Assembly: GCF_040675465.1 (NCBI RefSeq)
Contig: NZ_JBFAPA010000029.1
Coordinates: 1 to 64,000 of the forward strand
DNA from: Kibdelosporangium sp040675465
Lineage (GTDB): Bacteria > Actinomycetota > Actinomycetes > Mycobacteriales > Pseudonocardiaceae
Length of the DNA: 64,000 nt
Direction: 5' to 3'
Positions 16,930 through 25,162 of this stretch are shown in pieces. Under the pieces are notes generated by a model. It was not told where the DNA came from. It saw only the letters and a program-made list of their open reading frames with translations, and made no database searches. Each line of letters starts with the position of its first letter. The first letter of the stretch is position 1. Position numbers and translations under genes: made by a program.

Positions 16930-17762
16930 GCTAGCCGGGCACGGCATGCCCGGTTTTGTCGGTGTGGGTTGCTAGCTTGGGTTCGTGTCTCGCTACCGGT
17001 TGTCGCCGACGCCCGATCAGGAAGTCGCTCTGCTGGAGCACTGCGCGTGATCGGGGTCGATAGGGGTGTTGTCGTGTCGGCTGCGTTGTCGGATGGGCAA
17101 CTGCTGTGCGTACCCGGCCTTACGACCGGAGAACAGCAACGTTTGCGCCGGCTGCGCCGTAGGTTCGCTCGACGGAGCTACGGGTCGAATCGGGGCGACC
17201 GCGTGAGGCAGGCGATAGCCCGACTCATTGCACGCAGGACGGACAGGCGCAAGGACTGGGTGGAGAAGACCTCCACCGACCTGGCCCGCCGGTTCGATCT
17301 CGTCAAGGTGGAGGAGCTTCGAATTCGTGCAATGACCCGTTCTGCCCGGGGCACCGTTGGCCGACCCGGCCGTCGTGTCCGGCAGAAGGCGGGGCTCAAC
17401 CGGGGCATCCTCGCGAACGGTTGGGGTTTGCTGGTGGCTCGCCTGGAGCACAAGGCTCCAGGGCGTGTGGAGAAAGTGAAGGCGGCGTTCACGTCGTTGC
17501 AGTGTTCGGCCTGCGCGCACATCGCATCGGAGAACCGCAAGAGCCAAGCGGAATTCCGATGTACGGCCTGTGGGTTCACCTGCCATGCCGATGTGAACGC
17601 GGCCAGGAATATCGCCGCCAGGCGTGCGGTGACAGCGCGGGGAGCCTTCCAGCCACTGGGCGAGGCCGTGAACCGTGAACCTCAACTCGCTGCCTCCGCT
17701 GTCTGAGTGGTGGTTGTGGGTTGGAATCCCTCGGCTCCCGCCAAGGGAGGACGTCGATCCCT
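16930..17762 (+). mobile_element. Remnant TnpB-only insertion element in the prm control region
   Basis: The element is defined by a tnpB remnant (16985-17706) with a hairpin on each side. To the left is CCGGGCA/TGCCCGG (16935-16953), followed by TTTT. To the right is CTCCC-GCCAA-GGGAG (17735-17749), at the place where IS200/IS605-type right ends and their guide RNA scaffolds lie. Exact ends are not marked by target duplications, as expected for this class, so the limits given are approximate. No tnpA is present, so it could only have moved with help in trans. Confidence 0.6.
16985..17706 (+). pseudogene. tnpB: tnpB with a large internal deletion
   Basis: A GTG at 16985 opens a 21-codon frame reading VSRYRLSPTPDQEVALLEHC, the normal start of an actinobacterial TnpB, then stops at 17048. 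In the next frame, from about 17047, the RuvC part begins directly with VIGVDRGVV and continues to the end with VEELRI, a zinc finger (CSAC and CTAC) and CHADVNAARN. About 150 or more residues (the WED/REC half) are missing at the joint, and the two halves are out of frame. All three RuvC acidic positions remain, but guided cleavage is not expected without the lost domains. A GTG at 17047 could still give a RuvC-only polypeptide of about 219 residues. Confidence 0.8.
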
Positions 17763-17805
17763 TACCCGTCGGTTTCCGATTACAGCTGCGTTGGGATTGG
17801 GCGCG

Positions 17806-17822
17806 GGTCTCAATATGAGACA
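17806..17822. promoter_or_regulatory. Palindrome 1, candidate activator site for prm operon
   Basis: GGTCTCAATATGAGACA contains the perfect inverted repeat GTCTCA-ATA-TGAGAC. It differs by only two bases in 17 from the palindrome at 18088-18104. It lies one base before the stop of the 76-residue ORF and 934 bp from prmA; without the tnpB element it would be about 100 bp from prmA. Binding by the neighbouring AcoR-like activator is inferred. Confidence 0.6.
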
Positions 17823-17823
17823 G

Positions 17824-18054
17824 TCAGGACTCGTCGAGCATCGTTTCGCGCAGCTGTGCGAGGTGCTCCTTGATGTTCTGTGACTGGCGGATGTCGCCTT
17901 CGGCGCGGGGTTCGATGCCCAGCGCCCTGAGCAAGGCCGCGGCCGGTTCACCTGGATGGCCGTTGTCGCCGAGAGTGGGGTGCAGCCCCTGGTCGGCGAG
18001 ATGGCGGAACACGACGTTGACGACGGTCCACGGGTTGTACGTTTCCTCGGCCAT
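17824..18054 (-). CDS. Small conserved-looking hypothetical protein of the prm locus
   Basis: A 76-residue soluble protein beginning MAEETYNPWTVVNVVFRHLA and ending in a charged helix. It has the codon pattern of a real gene and lies in the prm operon direction between the two regulatory palindromes. I recognise no catalytic motif; the N-terminal helix plus GDNGHPGEPAAALLRALGI suggests a small helical binding protein. The GAGGTG just before the ATG is too close for an ideal ribosome site, so the start is uncertain. A regulatory or accessory role for the monooxygenase is possible from position only. Confidence 0.6.
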   Translation of the reverse strand: MAEETYNPWTVVNVVFRHLADQGLHPTLGDNGHPGEPAAALLRALGIEPRAEGDIRQSQNIKEHLAQLRETMLDES

Positions 18055-18087
18055 CACCTCATGACACGCCTGTTCGGCGCGGGTGGC

Positions 18088-18104
18088 TGTCTCAATTTGA
18101 GACA
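18088..18104. promoter_or_regulatory. Palindrome 2, candidate activator site
   Basis: TGTCTCA-ATT-TGAGACA is a perfect inverted repeat 92 bp upstream of the regulator start and 34 bp upstream of the 76-residue ORF start. Its near copy is at 17806-17822. The size and symmetry suit a Fis-type helix-turn-helix dimer, so autoregulation together with operon activation is the likely use (inference). Confidence 0.65.
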
Positions 18105-18195
18105 CATGGCGGCGGCCCCCGGGCTTACTCTGTGTCCTGAGGCGCACCCGCTCCCGGTGACCGAGGGTGTTCATCGCGCGGGTATGGAGGTCCAC

Positions 18196-19998
18196 GTGGA
18201 AGAGACACGGCTGGCGCGGCGACCGCCGACCGCACGGCCAGTGCCGGCGGACGAGCATGGGCTTGCCCGTACCCGGGTCCGGTTCCTCACCTCGGAGCCG
18301 GTGAAGCCCGAGGAGGTACGGGACTCGATCCTGGCCTCCTGGCGCAGATCCCAGCACAGCAGCGTGCCCGCGGACCGGATCAACCTGCCGTACGTCACCG
18401 ACACGGACCTCGACACGCCGCTGATCCGCGCCGCCGAGCCGGTGCTCGCCCGGCTCGGCGAGCAGCTCGACGGGCAGCCGATCAGCCTCATCCTGACCGA
18501 CCGGAACGGGGTCGTGCTCACCCAGCGCACCGGCGACCCGGACCTGCACCGGCACCTGCAGGCCGTGGAGCTGGCGCCCGGTTTCAGCTATGGCGAGCAG
18601 TTCGTCGGGACCAACGGAATCGGTACAGCGCTGGAAGACGGCCGGCCGACGCACGTGTTCGGGCATGAGCACTACGCGGAGAACCTGGAGAACCTCGCCT
18701 GCGCCGGCGTGCCGATCCACGACCCGATCGCCGGCAAGACCATCGGCGCGGTCGACCTCACCTGCTGGCGCAAGGACGCGGGCCAGCTGTTGGTGGCGCT
18801 CGCGCGCACGACCGCCGAACAGATCCGCCAGGCGTTGCTGGGCAACAGCGATGTGCGCGAGCTGGCGTTGTTCCAGGCGTACCTAAGGGCCTGTCGTCGG
18901 ACGACCGGCATTCTGCTGGCGTTCAACGACGACGTCGTGATGATGAACGACCGGGCGCGGCGGTTGCTGGATCCCGCGGACCAGTCCGTGTTGCTGGGGC
19001 ACGCTTCCCAGGCACTGGCCGACGGGCGGATGTCGGCGACGGTGGCGTTGCCGACCGGCAGCAAGGTGCGGATGCAGTGCCGGGCCGTTCCCGGGCCGCG
19101 CGGCGAGGACGTCGCGGGCAGCGTCGTGCGGGTGAAGCTGATCGAGTCCGAGGACGAGGACATCGCGGCGGCAGTGTCCACCTTGCCGATGTTCCTGCCG
19201 GGTGTTGTTGGTTCCGCGCCTATCTGGCTGCGGTGCTGTCATGAGGTCGACGCCGGTTATGGGCGCGGTGAATGGCTCGCTTTGGCGGGGGAGAAGGGCG
19301 TTGGGAAGTTCACCCTGGCGCGGTGTGTGCACCAACGGCGGAACCCCACTGGGCGGGTGCATTCCCTCGACGTCGAACATGGCATCGACGCGGCCGATGT
19401 CCGGCGTGAACTGATCGACGATCCCGTTGACACCCTTGTGATTCGCCACGTCGACCAGTTGACGCCGGACGGGCGGCGGGATCTGATCGACGTTCTCGAG
19501 GAGGTTCTCAAGGCGCCCAAACCGCCTTGGGTGGCGGTCACTTTGACGTCGGACACCGAGGATCTCGGCGAGCTGATGGCCTTGTTCCCGCGGACCGTGC
19601 ACATCCCGCCGCTACGCAGGCACGTTGAGGACCTCAGCGAGCTGGTTCCGTTGCTGCTGAGCAAGTTGAGCGCGCAGCTGACGTGTTCGCCCGCGGCCAT
19701 GCACCTGCTCATGCGCGCCTCGTGGCCGGGGAATGTGCCGCAGCTGCGCCAGGTTCTGAAAACAGTCGCTCAACGCCGCCGTGTTGGGGCGATCCAGCCC
19801 AGCGATCTCCCGGCCGAGTACCGAGCGGTGGCGCGGCGGCCGTTGAACCGCTTGGAGTCACTGGAACGCGACGCCATCGTGCACAGCCTCGAGGACACCG
19901 ACGGCAACAAGATCAAGGCGGCCCGCCTGCTGGGCATGTCCCGGGCGACGCTGTACCGCAAGATCCACGAGTACGGCATCGTGACGCCGACTCGATAG
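18196..19998 (+). CDS. AcoR/MimR-like transcriptional activator of the prm operon
   Basis: A 600-residue regulator in the sigma-54 activator architecture: N-terminal GAF-type sensor (motif FVGTNGIGTALEDG), a linker, a AAA+-like domain and a Fis-type helix-turn-helix (ARLLGMSRATLYRKI). The AAA+ domain keeps a Walker A-like GEKGVGKFT but lacks the GAFTGA loop that contacts sigma-54. This is usual for the actinobacterial members, which work without that sigma factor. The GTG at 18196 is chosen for the GGAGG 5 bases upstream; longer in-frame starts would run through the palindrome. It is divergent from the prm operon and homologous in layout to mycobacterial MimR. Confidence 0.85.
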   Translation: MEETRLARRPPTARPVPADEHGLARTRVRFLTSEPVKPEEVRDSILASWRRSQHSSVPADRINLPYVTDTDLDTPLIRAAEPVLARLGEQLDGQPISLILTDRNGVVLTQRTGDPDLHRHLQAVELAPGFSYGEQFVGTNGIGTALEDGRPTHVFGHEHYAENLENLACAGVPIHDPIAGKTIGAVDLTCWRKDAGQLLVALARTTAEQIRQALLGNSDVRELALFQAYLRACRRTTGILLAFNDDVVMMNDRARRLLDPADQSVLLGHASQALADGRMSATVALPTGSKVRMQCRAVPGPRGEDVAGSVVRVKLIESEDEDIAAAVSTLPMFLPGVVGSAPIWLRCCHEVDAGYGRGEWLALAGEKGVGKFTLARCVHQRRNPTGRVHSLDVEHGIDAADVRRELIDDPVDTLVIRHVDQLTPDGRRDLIDVLEEVLKAPKPPWVAVTLTSDTEDLGELMALFPRTVHIPPLRRHVEDLSELVPLLLSKLSAQLTCSPAAMHLLMRASWPGNVPQLRQVLKTVAQRRRVGAIQPSDLPAEYRAVARRPLNRLESLERDAIVHSLEDTDGNKIKAARLLGMSRATLYRKIHEYGIVTPTR

Positions 19999-20004
19999 TC
20001 CCGG

Positions 20005-20538
20005 CTATTCGCCGCGTTCGCGGAGGTAACGGGTGTGGTCGGCCTGGTTCTGCAGGTCGTTGGCGTAGAAGGCGGCCGCGATTCGGTGGGCCTCGGTTTC
20101 CAGGAGTTCCAGCTGGGTGAGCAGTTCCGTGGCGGCTCTTTGGTCGTGCTGGGGCAGGTTCTCGTAGCTCCGCAGGGACATTGGCAGGTCGGCGCGGGTC
20201 AGCCTGGTGACCCGGTGCAGGAGGTCGGCGCTGGCCGCCAGCTGGGTCGGGCGGTCGAGCATGTCGGTCAGGATGGCGCGGATCCTGGCGACGTGATCCT
20301 GGGCTTGTGCCGGTAGCCGGTCCACAGTGGACGCGAAGAGTTCCTTGCGCAGTTCGGCGATGTCCTCGAGCGTCGTCTTGCGGATCCGGTCGGCTGGGGC
20401 GAGCAGGGCTCCGGCCGCGTACAGGCCGATCACCACGACGGGCCAGTAAGAACCGAGGAGACCGAACAGGTACAGCACGATGCCCAGCAGGCCGGCCGCC
20501 GAGCCGGCCAGGTTCTTGGTGGAGCCGAGGTATCTCAT
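20005..20538 (-). CDS. Small membrane protein, last gene of TelA/VWA operon
   Basis: A 177-residue protein with two close N-terminal hydrophobic helices (about 10-30 and 32-48) and a helical cytoplasmic tail rich in charged residues (REL, LERHR-type heptads). No family was recognised with confidence. It overlaps the VWA lipoprotein gene by four bases (ATGA) and is the last of four coupled genes. It probably anchors or bridges the other components at the membrane; this is inference from linkage. Confidence 0.7.
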   Translation of the reverse strand: MRYLGSTKNLAGSAAGLLGIVLYLFGLLGSYWPVVVIGLYAAGALLAPADRIRKTTLEDIAELRKELFASTVDRLPAQAQDHVARIRAILTDMLDRPTQLAASADLLHRVTRLTRADLPMSLRSYENLPQHDQRAATELLTQLELLETEAHRIAAAFYANDLQNQADHTRYLRERGE

Positions 20539-22142
20539 TGGTAGCCGCGGACCTCTTGGAAGACCTTCTGCAACGGGGTGCTCCGGGCGTCGAAGACCTT
20601 GCCGTTGGTCAGGGTCGCCACCCGGTTCATCTCGTCGGGGCTGCCCTCGCCGAACAACACGGTGAACACCGGGATGTGCCGCGCGGCTTCGGGCAGGCCG
20701 CGATAGGTGTCCTCGAAGGCCTCGATGGGCGAGCCGTTCTGGTTCTCGCCGTCGGTCATCAGCACGATCGAGGTGAACTTGTCCGCCGAGGCCTGGCCAA
20801 GGATCTGGTAGGCGCGGGTGAGACTGTCGTAGATCGCCGTGCCGCCGCTGGCGTTCAGTCCCTGGGCGAACGATTTGATCTTGTCCAGCTCGGCCTGAGC
20901 GCCGTTCTCCGGCACGGCGAACGTCTGCGGGGCGCCGGGTTTGCTGCTGAACGGCAACAGGGTCACTTCCTCACGGCTGCGGAAGCCACGGTATTTCCCG
21001 ACGAGAGTGGTGTCCGCGCCGGTCAACGCGACAAGCGCCGTGCGCAGGGAGTCGATCCGGTCACCCTCCATCGAGCCGGACGTGTCGAGCACGTACAGCG
21101 TCCGCGAAGGGCGGCGGATCTTGTTGAAGTAGGCGGAAAGCAGGGCGTCGATCGGCTCGTGGCCGGCCGGGAACGGCAGTTCGATGAGGTCGCGCACGGC
21201 GAACTGCGACGACAACTGCACTCCGGGGACCGCAGGGCGCCGCCGGGTGGTCTCCATGATCTGCTTCTGCACATCGGGAGTTCGCAGGTAGTCGCTCAAC
21301 CGCTGATGGGCTGATCGGGCGTCGTCATTGGCTTCGGTCAGCAGAGTCAACGGATAGTCAGCGGTGACAACACCATCGCTCGGATAGATCAACGACAACG
21401 GCTCGGGCAACGTTCCGGCCGCGTTCATCGAAAGCAGCACCGACTCGTAGTTGATCAGACCGTCGACCTTCTGCGCCGGATCGGCGGCCCGCTTCACGTA
21501 CGCGTCCGACAACCAGCCCGACGAGCCCGCCGACAACGCCTGTGCGCTGAAGAACTTGGTGAGCGCGGGGGAGACCGCCGCGATCTGGTCCACGGTGATC
21601 GCGTTGCCGGAACCCGCCAGCGCAGACGCGACCCCGACCAGTGCGGAGAAGCCGGAGTTGGACGCCGATGGGTCGGTCATGCCGTAGCTGAAGGACTTGC
21701 TGCCGGCGGCTTCGGCGATCTGGCCCCAGCTGACCGGTTTTCCCGCCCAGCCAAGGCGTTGCGCGACGGATCGGGCCACGCCCATGACGACCGGCGACGA
21801 CATGATCTTGACCTGGTTGCCGAGCTTCTTGTTCGCGTCCGGCAACGACTGCGGGTACCGGTTGGACGAGAACCACAGGGCGTCGTACTTGCCCGCGGCC
21901 GACCCGTTGGCCAGCGACTCGGCGCCCTCCAGCGTGCCGGTGAAGGTGAACTGGACCTTCACCCCGGTGGCCTCGGCGGCCTTGTCCAGGATCGGCTGCA
22001 TGTCGGACAGTTCGCTGCCGGCCAGGATCCGCAGGGTGCCGGGCTTCGGCGGGCCCAGCGGCTGGGCCGGGTCGCTGTCCGGTGTGGACGAATCGCAGGC
22101 GGCAAGGGCAAGGCAGGCAACGAGAACGGCTAGCTTCTTCAT
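20535..22142 (-). CDS. Lipoprotein with substrate-binding and VWA domains
   Basis: A 535-residue lipoprotein. The signal peptide ends in a lipobox (LALAACDSS, Cys16). Residues about 35-330 resemble a type 2 periplasmic binding protein (GTLRILAGSELSDMQPILDK at the start). The C-terminal half is a von Willebrand factor A domain with the MIDAS motif DTSGSMEGDR and the later TDGENQNGS loop. Such proteins are thought to bind a ligand or partner outside the cell. It overlaps the telA-like gene upstream by four bases. Confidence 0.82.
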   Translation of the reverse strand: MKKLAVLVACLALAACDSSTPDSDPAQPLGPPKPGTLRILAGSELSDMQPILDKAAEATGVKVQFTFTGTLEGAESLANGSAAGKYDALWFSSNRYPQSLPDANKKLGNQVKIMSSPVVMGVARSVAQRLGWAGKPVSWGQIAEAAGSKSFSYGMTDPSASNSGFSALVGVASALAGSGNAITVDQIAAVSPALTKFFSAQALSAGSSGWLSDAYVKRAADPAQKVDGLINYESVLLSMNAAGTLPEPLSLIYPSDGVVTADYPLTLLTEANDDARSAHQRLSDYLRTPDVQKQIMETTRRRPAVPGVQLSSQFAVRDLIELPFPAGHEPIDALLSAYFNKIRRPSRTLYVLDTSGSMEGDRIDSLRTALVALTGADTTLVGKYRGFRSREEVTLLPFSSKPGAPQTFAVPENGAQAELDKIKSFAQGLNASGGTAIYDSLTRAYQILGQASADKFTSIVLMTDGENQNGSPIEAFEDTYRGLPEAARHIPVFTVLFGEGSPDEMNRVATLTNGKVFDARSTPLQKVFQEVRGYQ

Positions 22143-23296
22143 CCGGCCCTCTCAGTCGCGTGGGAGCGGCGCAGGTAGTCCTCGGCGCGCCGCAGTTCGC
22201 CGGACAGCGACGACACGGTCAGCGCCATGTTGTGCACCGCGCTCGCCTTGAACTCGTCGATGGCGTCGATCGCCTGGAAGATCTGGTCGAACGAGGCCTG
22301 GATGGTCCGCACGCCGACCGCGGGGTCGCTGCCGGCCCGCCGGATGTCCTCGGACTGCAACGTGAGCAGCTCGGCGTTGGACCGGATGAGACCGTCCGTT
22401 GTGGACCTCAGCGCGTCGATCTCGTCCAGCACATCTCGTTGATGCGCCAGCGCGCCACTGATGACCAACGCGATCCGCAGGGCGGACACCGTGGTCGAGA
22501 CGGCTCGTTCGACGCCTCGGATCAGCTCGTCGTTGTTCCGCCGCAACAGGTCCAGCGCGAGGTAGCCCTGGGCGGACACGGCCAGCTGGGTCAGGATGTC
22601 CTGCTGGCGCTGGCGGATCGGGTGCAGCACGTCACTGCGCAACGCCTTGGCCATCGCGGGGTCGGCCAGGTCGAGGATGTTCGCCTGGCGCTCCACCGCT
22701 TCGTCGACCGCGGCCGCGAACGCCGAGGACTCGGAGAGCTTGTTCATCGTCTGCCACAGGCGTTCCCGCTCGCCTTTGATGGCCGAGTTGTCGCGGTGCA
22801 ACAGGTCCTGGCGCATCCGGAGGTGCACGACGAGCGCGTTCACCGGCTCGTTCGCGGCCTGGTAGCGGGCGAGGAGCTTCTTGGCCTCGTTGGCGACCGG
22901 GATGATCCGCAGCAGTTTCCGGCCGGTGATGGGCAGTTTCGACGGGTCAAGCTCGCGGACCGTCTTGCGTAACTCGGCCAGGCTCAGGGCGATCTCTTGC
23001 TGGGGCGAGGCTTTCTCGCCGCGCGCACCAGCCAACGCGGCGGATGACCTGTCCAGCAACGCTCCCGCGATGCTGGCGGCGATCCGCATGTCCGCTGCAC
23101 CGACCGTGAGCACCTCGTCGAGCATGGTGGTGAAGTCGGGCGACCGCGGGTCCAGCGCGGTGAGGCGCCGGGTGAACTCGTCCGCCTTCGTGCCGATATC
23201 CGCCCGGACGTCCTCGGCGAGCGTGATCAGCCCGGCCGCGCGGTTCGCCGGGATCGGTTCGACCGGATCCGGTGGGGTGAGGGTGAAATCGCTCAT
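22139..23296 (-). CDS. TelA family toxic anion resistance-like protein
   Basis: A 385-residue, almost wholly helical cytoplasmic protein of the TelA family (named for tellurite resistance on RK2-type plasmids; true function unknown). Family blocks such as ALVVHLRMRQDLLHRDNSAI and the C-terminal TIQASFDQIFQAIDAIDEFK helix are clear. TelA proteins recur with VWA and Ter-type stress proteins. Here it lies between two solute-binding-like proteins, overlapping both neighbours by four bases, so the four products are probably made together. Confidence 0.85.
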   Translation of the reverse strand: MSDFTLTPPDPVEPIPANRAAGLITLAEDVRADIGTKADEFTRRLTALDPRSPDFTTMLDEVLTVGAADMRIAASIAGALLDRSSAALAGARGEKASPQQEIALSLAELRKTVRELDPSKLPITGRKLLRIIPVANEAKKLLARYQAANEPVNALVVHLRMRQDLLHRDNSAIKGERERLWQTMNKLSESSAFAAAVDEAVERQANILDLADPAMAKALRSDVLHPIRQRQQDILTQLAVSAQGYLALDLLRRNNDELIRGVERAVSTTVSALRIALVISGALAHQRDVLDEIDALRSTTDGLIRSNAELLTLQSEDIRRAGSDPAVGVRTIQASFDQIFQAIDAIDEFKASAVHNMALTVSSLSGELRRAEDYLRRSHATERAG

Positions 23297-24369
23297 CGGT
23301 ACTGCTTCCCGATCGCGTCCAGCAGGCGTTCCAGCGTCTCGAACGTCGGCGGGTCCACCACGTCGACCAGGTCCGCGGGCACGGGCAGCTTGTGCTCGGC
23401 CACGACCTCGTTGAACGTGCGCGGGTCGTTGGTGCGGAACCCGAACGTGGCGGCCAGCTTGGCCAGCTCGGGATCGGTGGTGAGCAACTGTCCTATTTGG
23501 TCACCCTTGGGCGTCAACGGAACCAGCGTGTGCTTGGAGTACACGGTCGGTGACAGGTACAGCATCCGCATGTCCGGCCGGATCGAACCGTCGCCGCGGA
23601 TCAGCCGGTCCAGGTACTGCGACTCGTAGATCAGCACCATCGGCGTCCTGCCCATCCCGGTGGCCAGGTAGTCGCCGAACGGGCCGTCCGTGCTGCCCTC
23701 GGTGTACCCTTGGTCCAGGAACAGCTTGGTCAGCTCCGGCAGCAACCGGTTCTCCGCGTCCTCTGTGGACACCACGTTGTTCCCGTTGGCCACGAACGAC
23801 GTGATCGCCAGGTACATCGCGGCCGAGTTCGAGTCGCGCGGGTCGGTCGTGGTGACCAGGACGTTCTTGCGGGCCGGGAAAACGGTGTTTCCTGGCAGCT
23901 GGTCCCAGCGGACACCGGTTCTGGCCAGGTCCAGGTACTTTCCGACATCCAGCCCGCCCTGGCGGACGACACCGTTGGCGCTCAGCAGGTTCACGATCGG
24001 CTCGAACGTGGCCACCGCCATCGGTGACTGGAACGGCGTGTACGCCGTGGTGATCTTGCGGTCCCGCTGGATCTTCTGCGCAGCGGGTGAGCTGGACGGG
24101 AACACGAAGTCGTACTTGGCCAGGTCGACGGTGGTGGCGATCTGGCGCGACCCGGCCGAGTCGACCTCGACCCGCACCCCGTGCCGCGCGAACGCGTCCA
24201 CCACCCGCCGGTCCCGGAAGAAGGCGACCTTCTCCGAGCCGATGACACCACGAACCTGTTGTGTCTCCCCAGATGCGGCGGGCGTGGAATCGTCCCGGTC
24301 GATCACGACCACCACAACCACCGCGATCAGTAACAGTACTGCTAAAGCGATTGACAGCCGCCGCTTCAA
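23293..24369 (-). CDS. Membrane-anchored substrate-binding-like protein
   Basis: A 358-residue protein with an uncleaved-looking N-terminal anchor (residues 5-24, a run of Leu/Val/Ile) followed by a periplasmic-binding-protein-like domain. The sequence FVFPSSSPAAQKI and ESQYLDRL segments resemble sulfate/molybdate-type extracellular binding proteins. No permease or ATPase is nearby, so a sensor or scaffold role is more likely than transport. It is the first gene of the TelA/VWA operon. Confidence 0.75.
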   Translation of the reverse strand: MKRRLSIALAVLLLIAVVVVVVIDRDDSTPAASGETQQVRGVIGSEKVAFFRDRRVVDAFARHGVRVEVDSAGSRQIATTVDLAKYDFVFPSSSPAAQKIQRDRKITTAYTPFQSPMAVATFEPIVNLLSANGVVRQGGLDVGKYLDLARTGVRWDQLPGNTVFPARKNVLVTTTDPRDSNSAAMYLAITSFVANGNNVVSTEDAENRLLPELTKLFLDQGYTEGSTDGPFGDYLATGMGRTPMVLIYESQYLDRLIRGDGSIRPDMRMLYLSPTVYSKHTLVPLTPKGDQIGQLLTTDPELAKLAATFGFRTNDPRTFNEVVAEHKLPVPADLVDVVDPPTFETLERLLDAIGKQYR

Positions 24370-24470
24370 CCTGCGGTCGCCTCCCCTTTCGTCGTCAACG
24401 ACAGTCCACCATGGATGTGTCTCTGTTTGACGCGCGTCCGGGACAGCGGTTGGTGAACTGTTGGTGAACG

Positions 24471-24566
24471 TCAGACGGCCATTCGCCCGCCGTCCAGCGG
24501 AAGCGTCGCGCCGTGGATGTTCGACGCGAAATCGCTGGCCGGAAACACAACGGCGTTACCGACCCT
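24471..24566 (-). pseudogene. C-terminal remnant of a short-chain dehydrogenase
   Basis: The minus-strand frame ends ASDFASNIHGATLPLDGGRM-AV and stop. This is the closing segment of classical SDR oxidoreductases (ASD..S...G..L.vDGG). The rest of an SDR (TGXXXGXG, YXXXK) is absent upstream, where a different gene starts at 24635. It is a decayed fragment of about 30 residues. Confidence 0.65.
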
Positions 24567-24634
24567 GTGATGGTCGCGCGCTCGACACGGCCCTTGTCTG
24601 CCTCCGCATCTCGTGATGCCGGTACCGTCACGGC

Positions 24635-25162
24635 ATGAGTCTTGAGCGCGTTCGCGAACTGCTGAGTCCACTGTGTCCAGCAGGCGACGACCCGGTCGCG
24701 CTGCTGGTGTCCGTCGATGCCGGTTCAGCCATCGCCGAACCGTTGCACCGCATGTTGTTCGCGGCCGACCAACGACTGTTCCCGGCCCCTCGCCATGGCG
24801 CCGGGCCGCTGCCCGAGACCCTCGACGACCTCGTGCGGATCTTGCGACCCGTTGAGCTGCCCCAAGATCGCCTGCTCGGGCTGCTGGTCGCGACCTGCAC
24901 CCTCGACCTGGCCTACCACGTCCCGGTCGGCCCGTGGGACGCCCAGCAGGCCACGTCCGTCCTCACCGAGGTGATGAGTGCCCTGGGTCCGGACGCCACC
25001 TGGTGGAGCAACTGCGACTTCTCCCACGCCGAGAAATGGGACGACCGCGGCCTGCCCGACGCAGTCGCCTCAAACCCCCTCACCCACCACACCTTCAGCC
25101 ACGCGTTCGTCGGCTCCGGCAACGACATCGTCGTGACGATCCTGGCCGTCGGCGAGGACTGA
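24635..25162 (+). CDS. Hypothetical cytosolic protein
   Basis: A 175-residue soluble protein with no recognised domain. It is rich in short helices, with a conserved-looking C-terminal part (WWSNCDFSHAEKWDDRGLPD, then HHTFSHAFVGSGND) that has several His, Asp and Cys residues. Codon use fits its neighbours. It stands alone and is convergent with the hydrolase gene with no gap between stops. Confidence 0.6.
   Translation: MSLERVRELLSPLCPAGDDPVALLVSVDAGSAIAEPLHRMLFAADQRLFPAPRHGAGPLPETLDDLVRILRPVELPQDRLLGLLVATCTLDLAYHVPVGPWDAQQATSVLTEVMSALGPDATWWSNCDFSHAEKWDDRGLPDAVASNPLTHHTFSHAFVGSGNDIVVTILAVGED

Noticed and set aside
16935..16957. Intrinsic terminator (stem then TTTT) for a plus-strand transcript
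   Set aside because: No gene ends here on the plus strand; the hairpin is better explained as the left end of the tnpB element, although it may incidentally stop transcription.
17956..18195. Longer N-terminus for the prm regulator
   Set aside because: It would run through the 76-residue ORF and the palindrome at 18088, lacks conserved features, and the GTG at 18196 has a good ribosome site.
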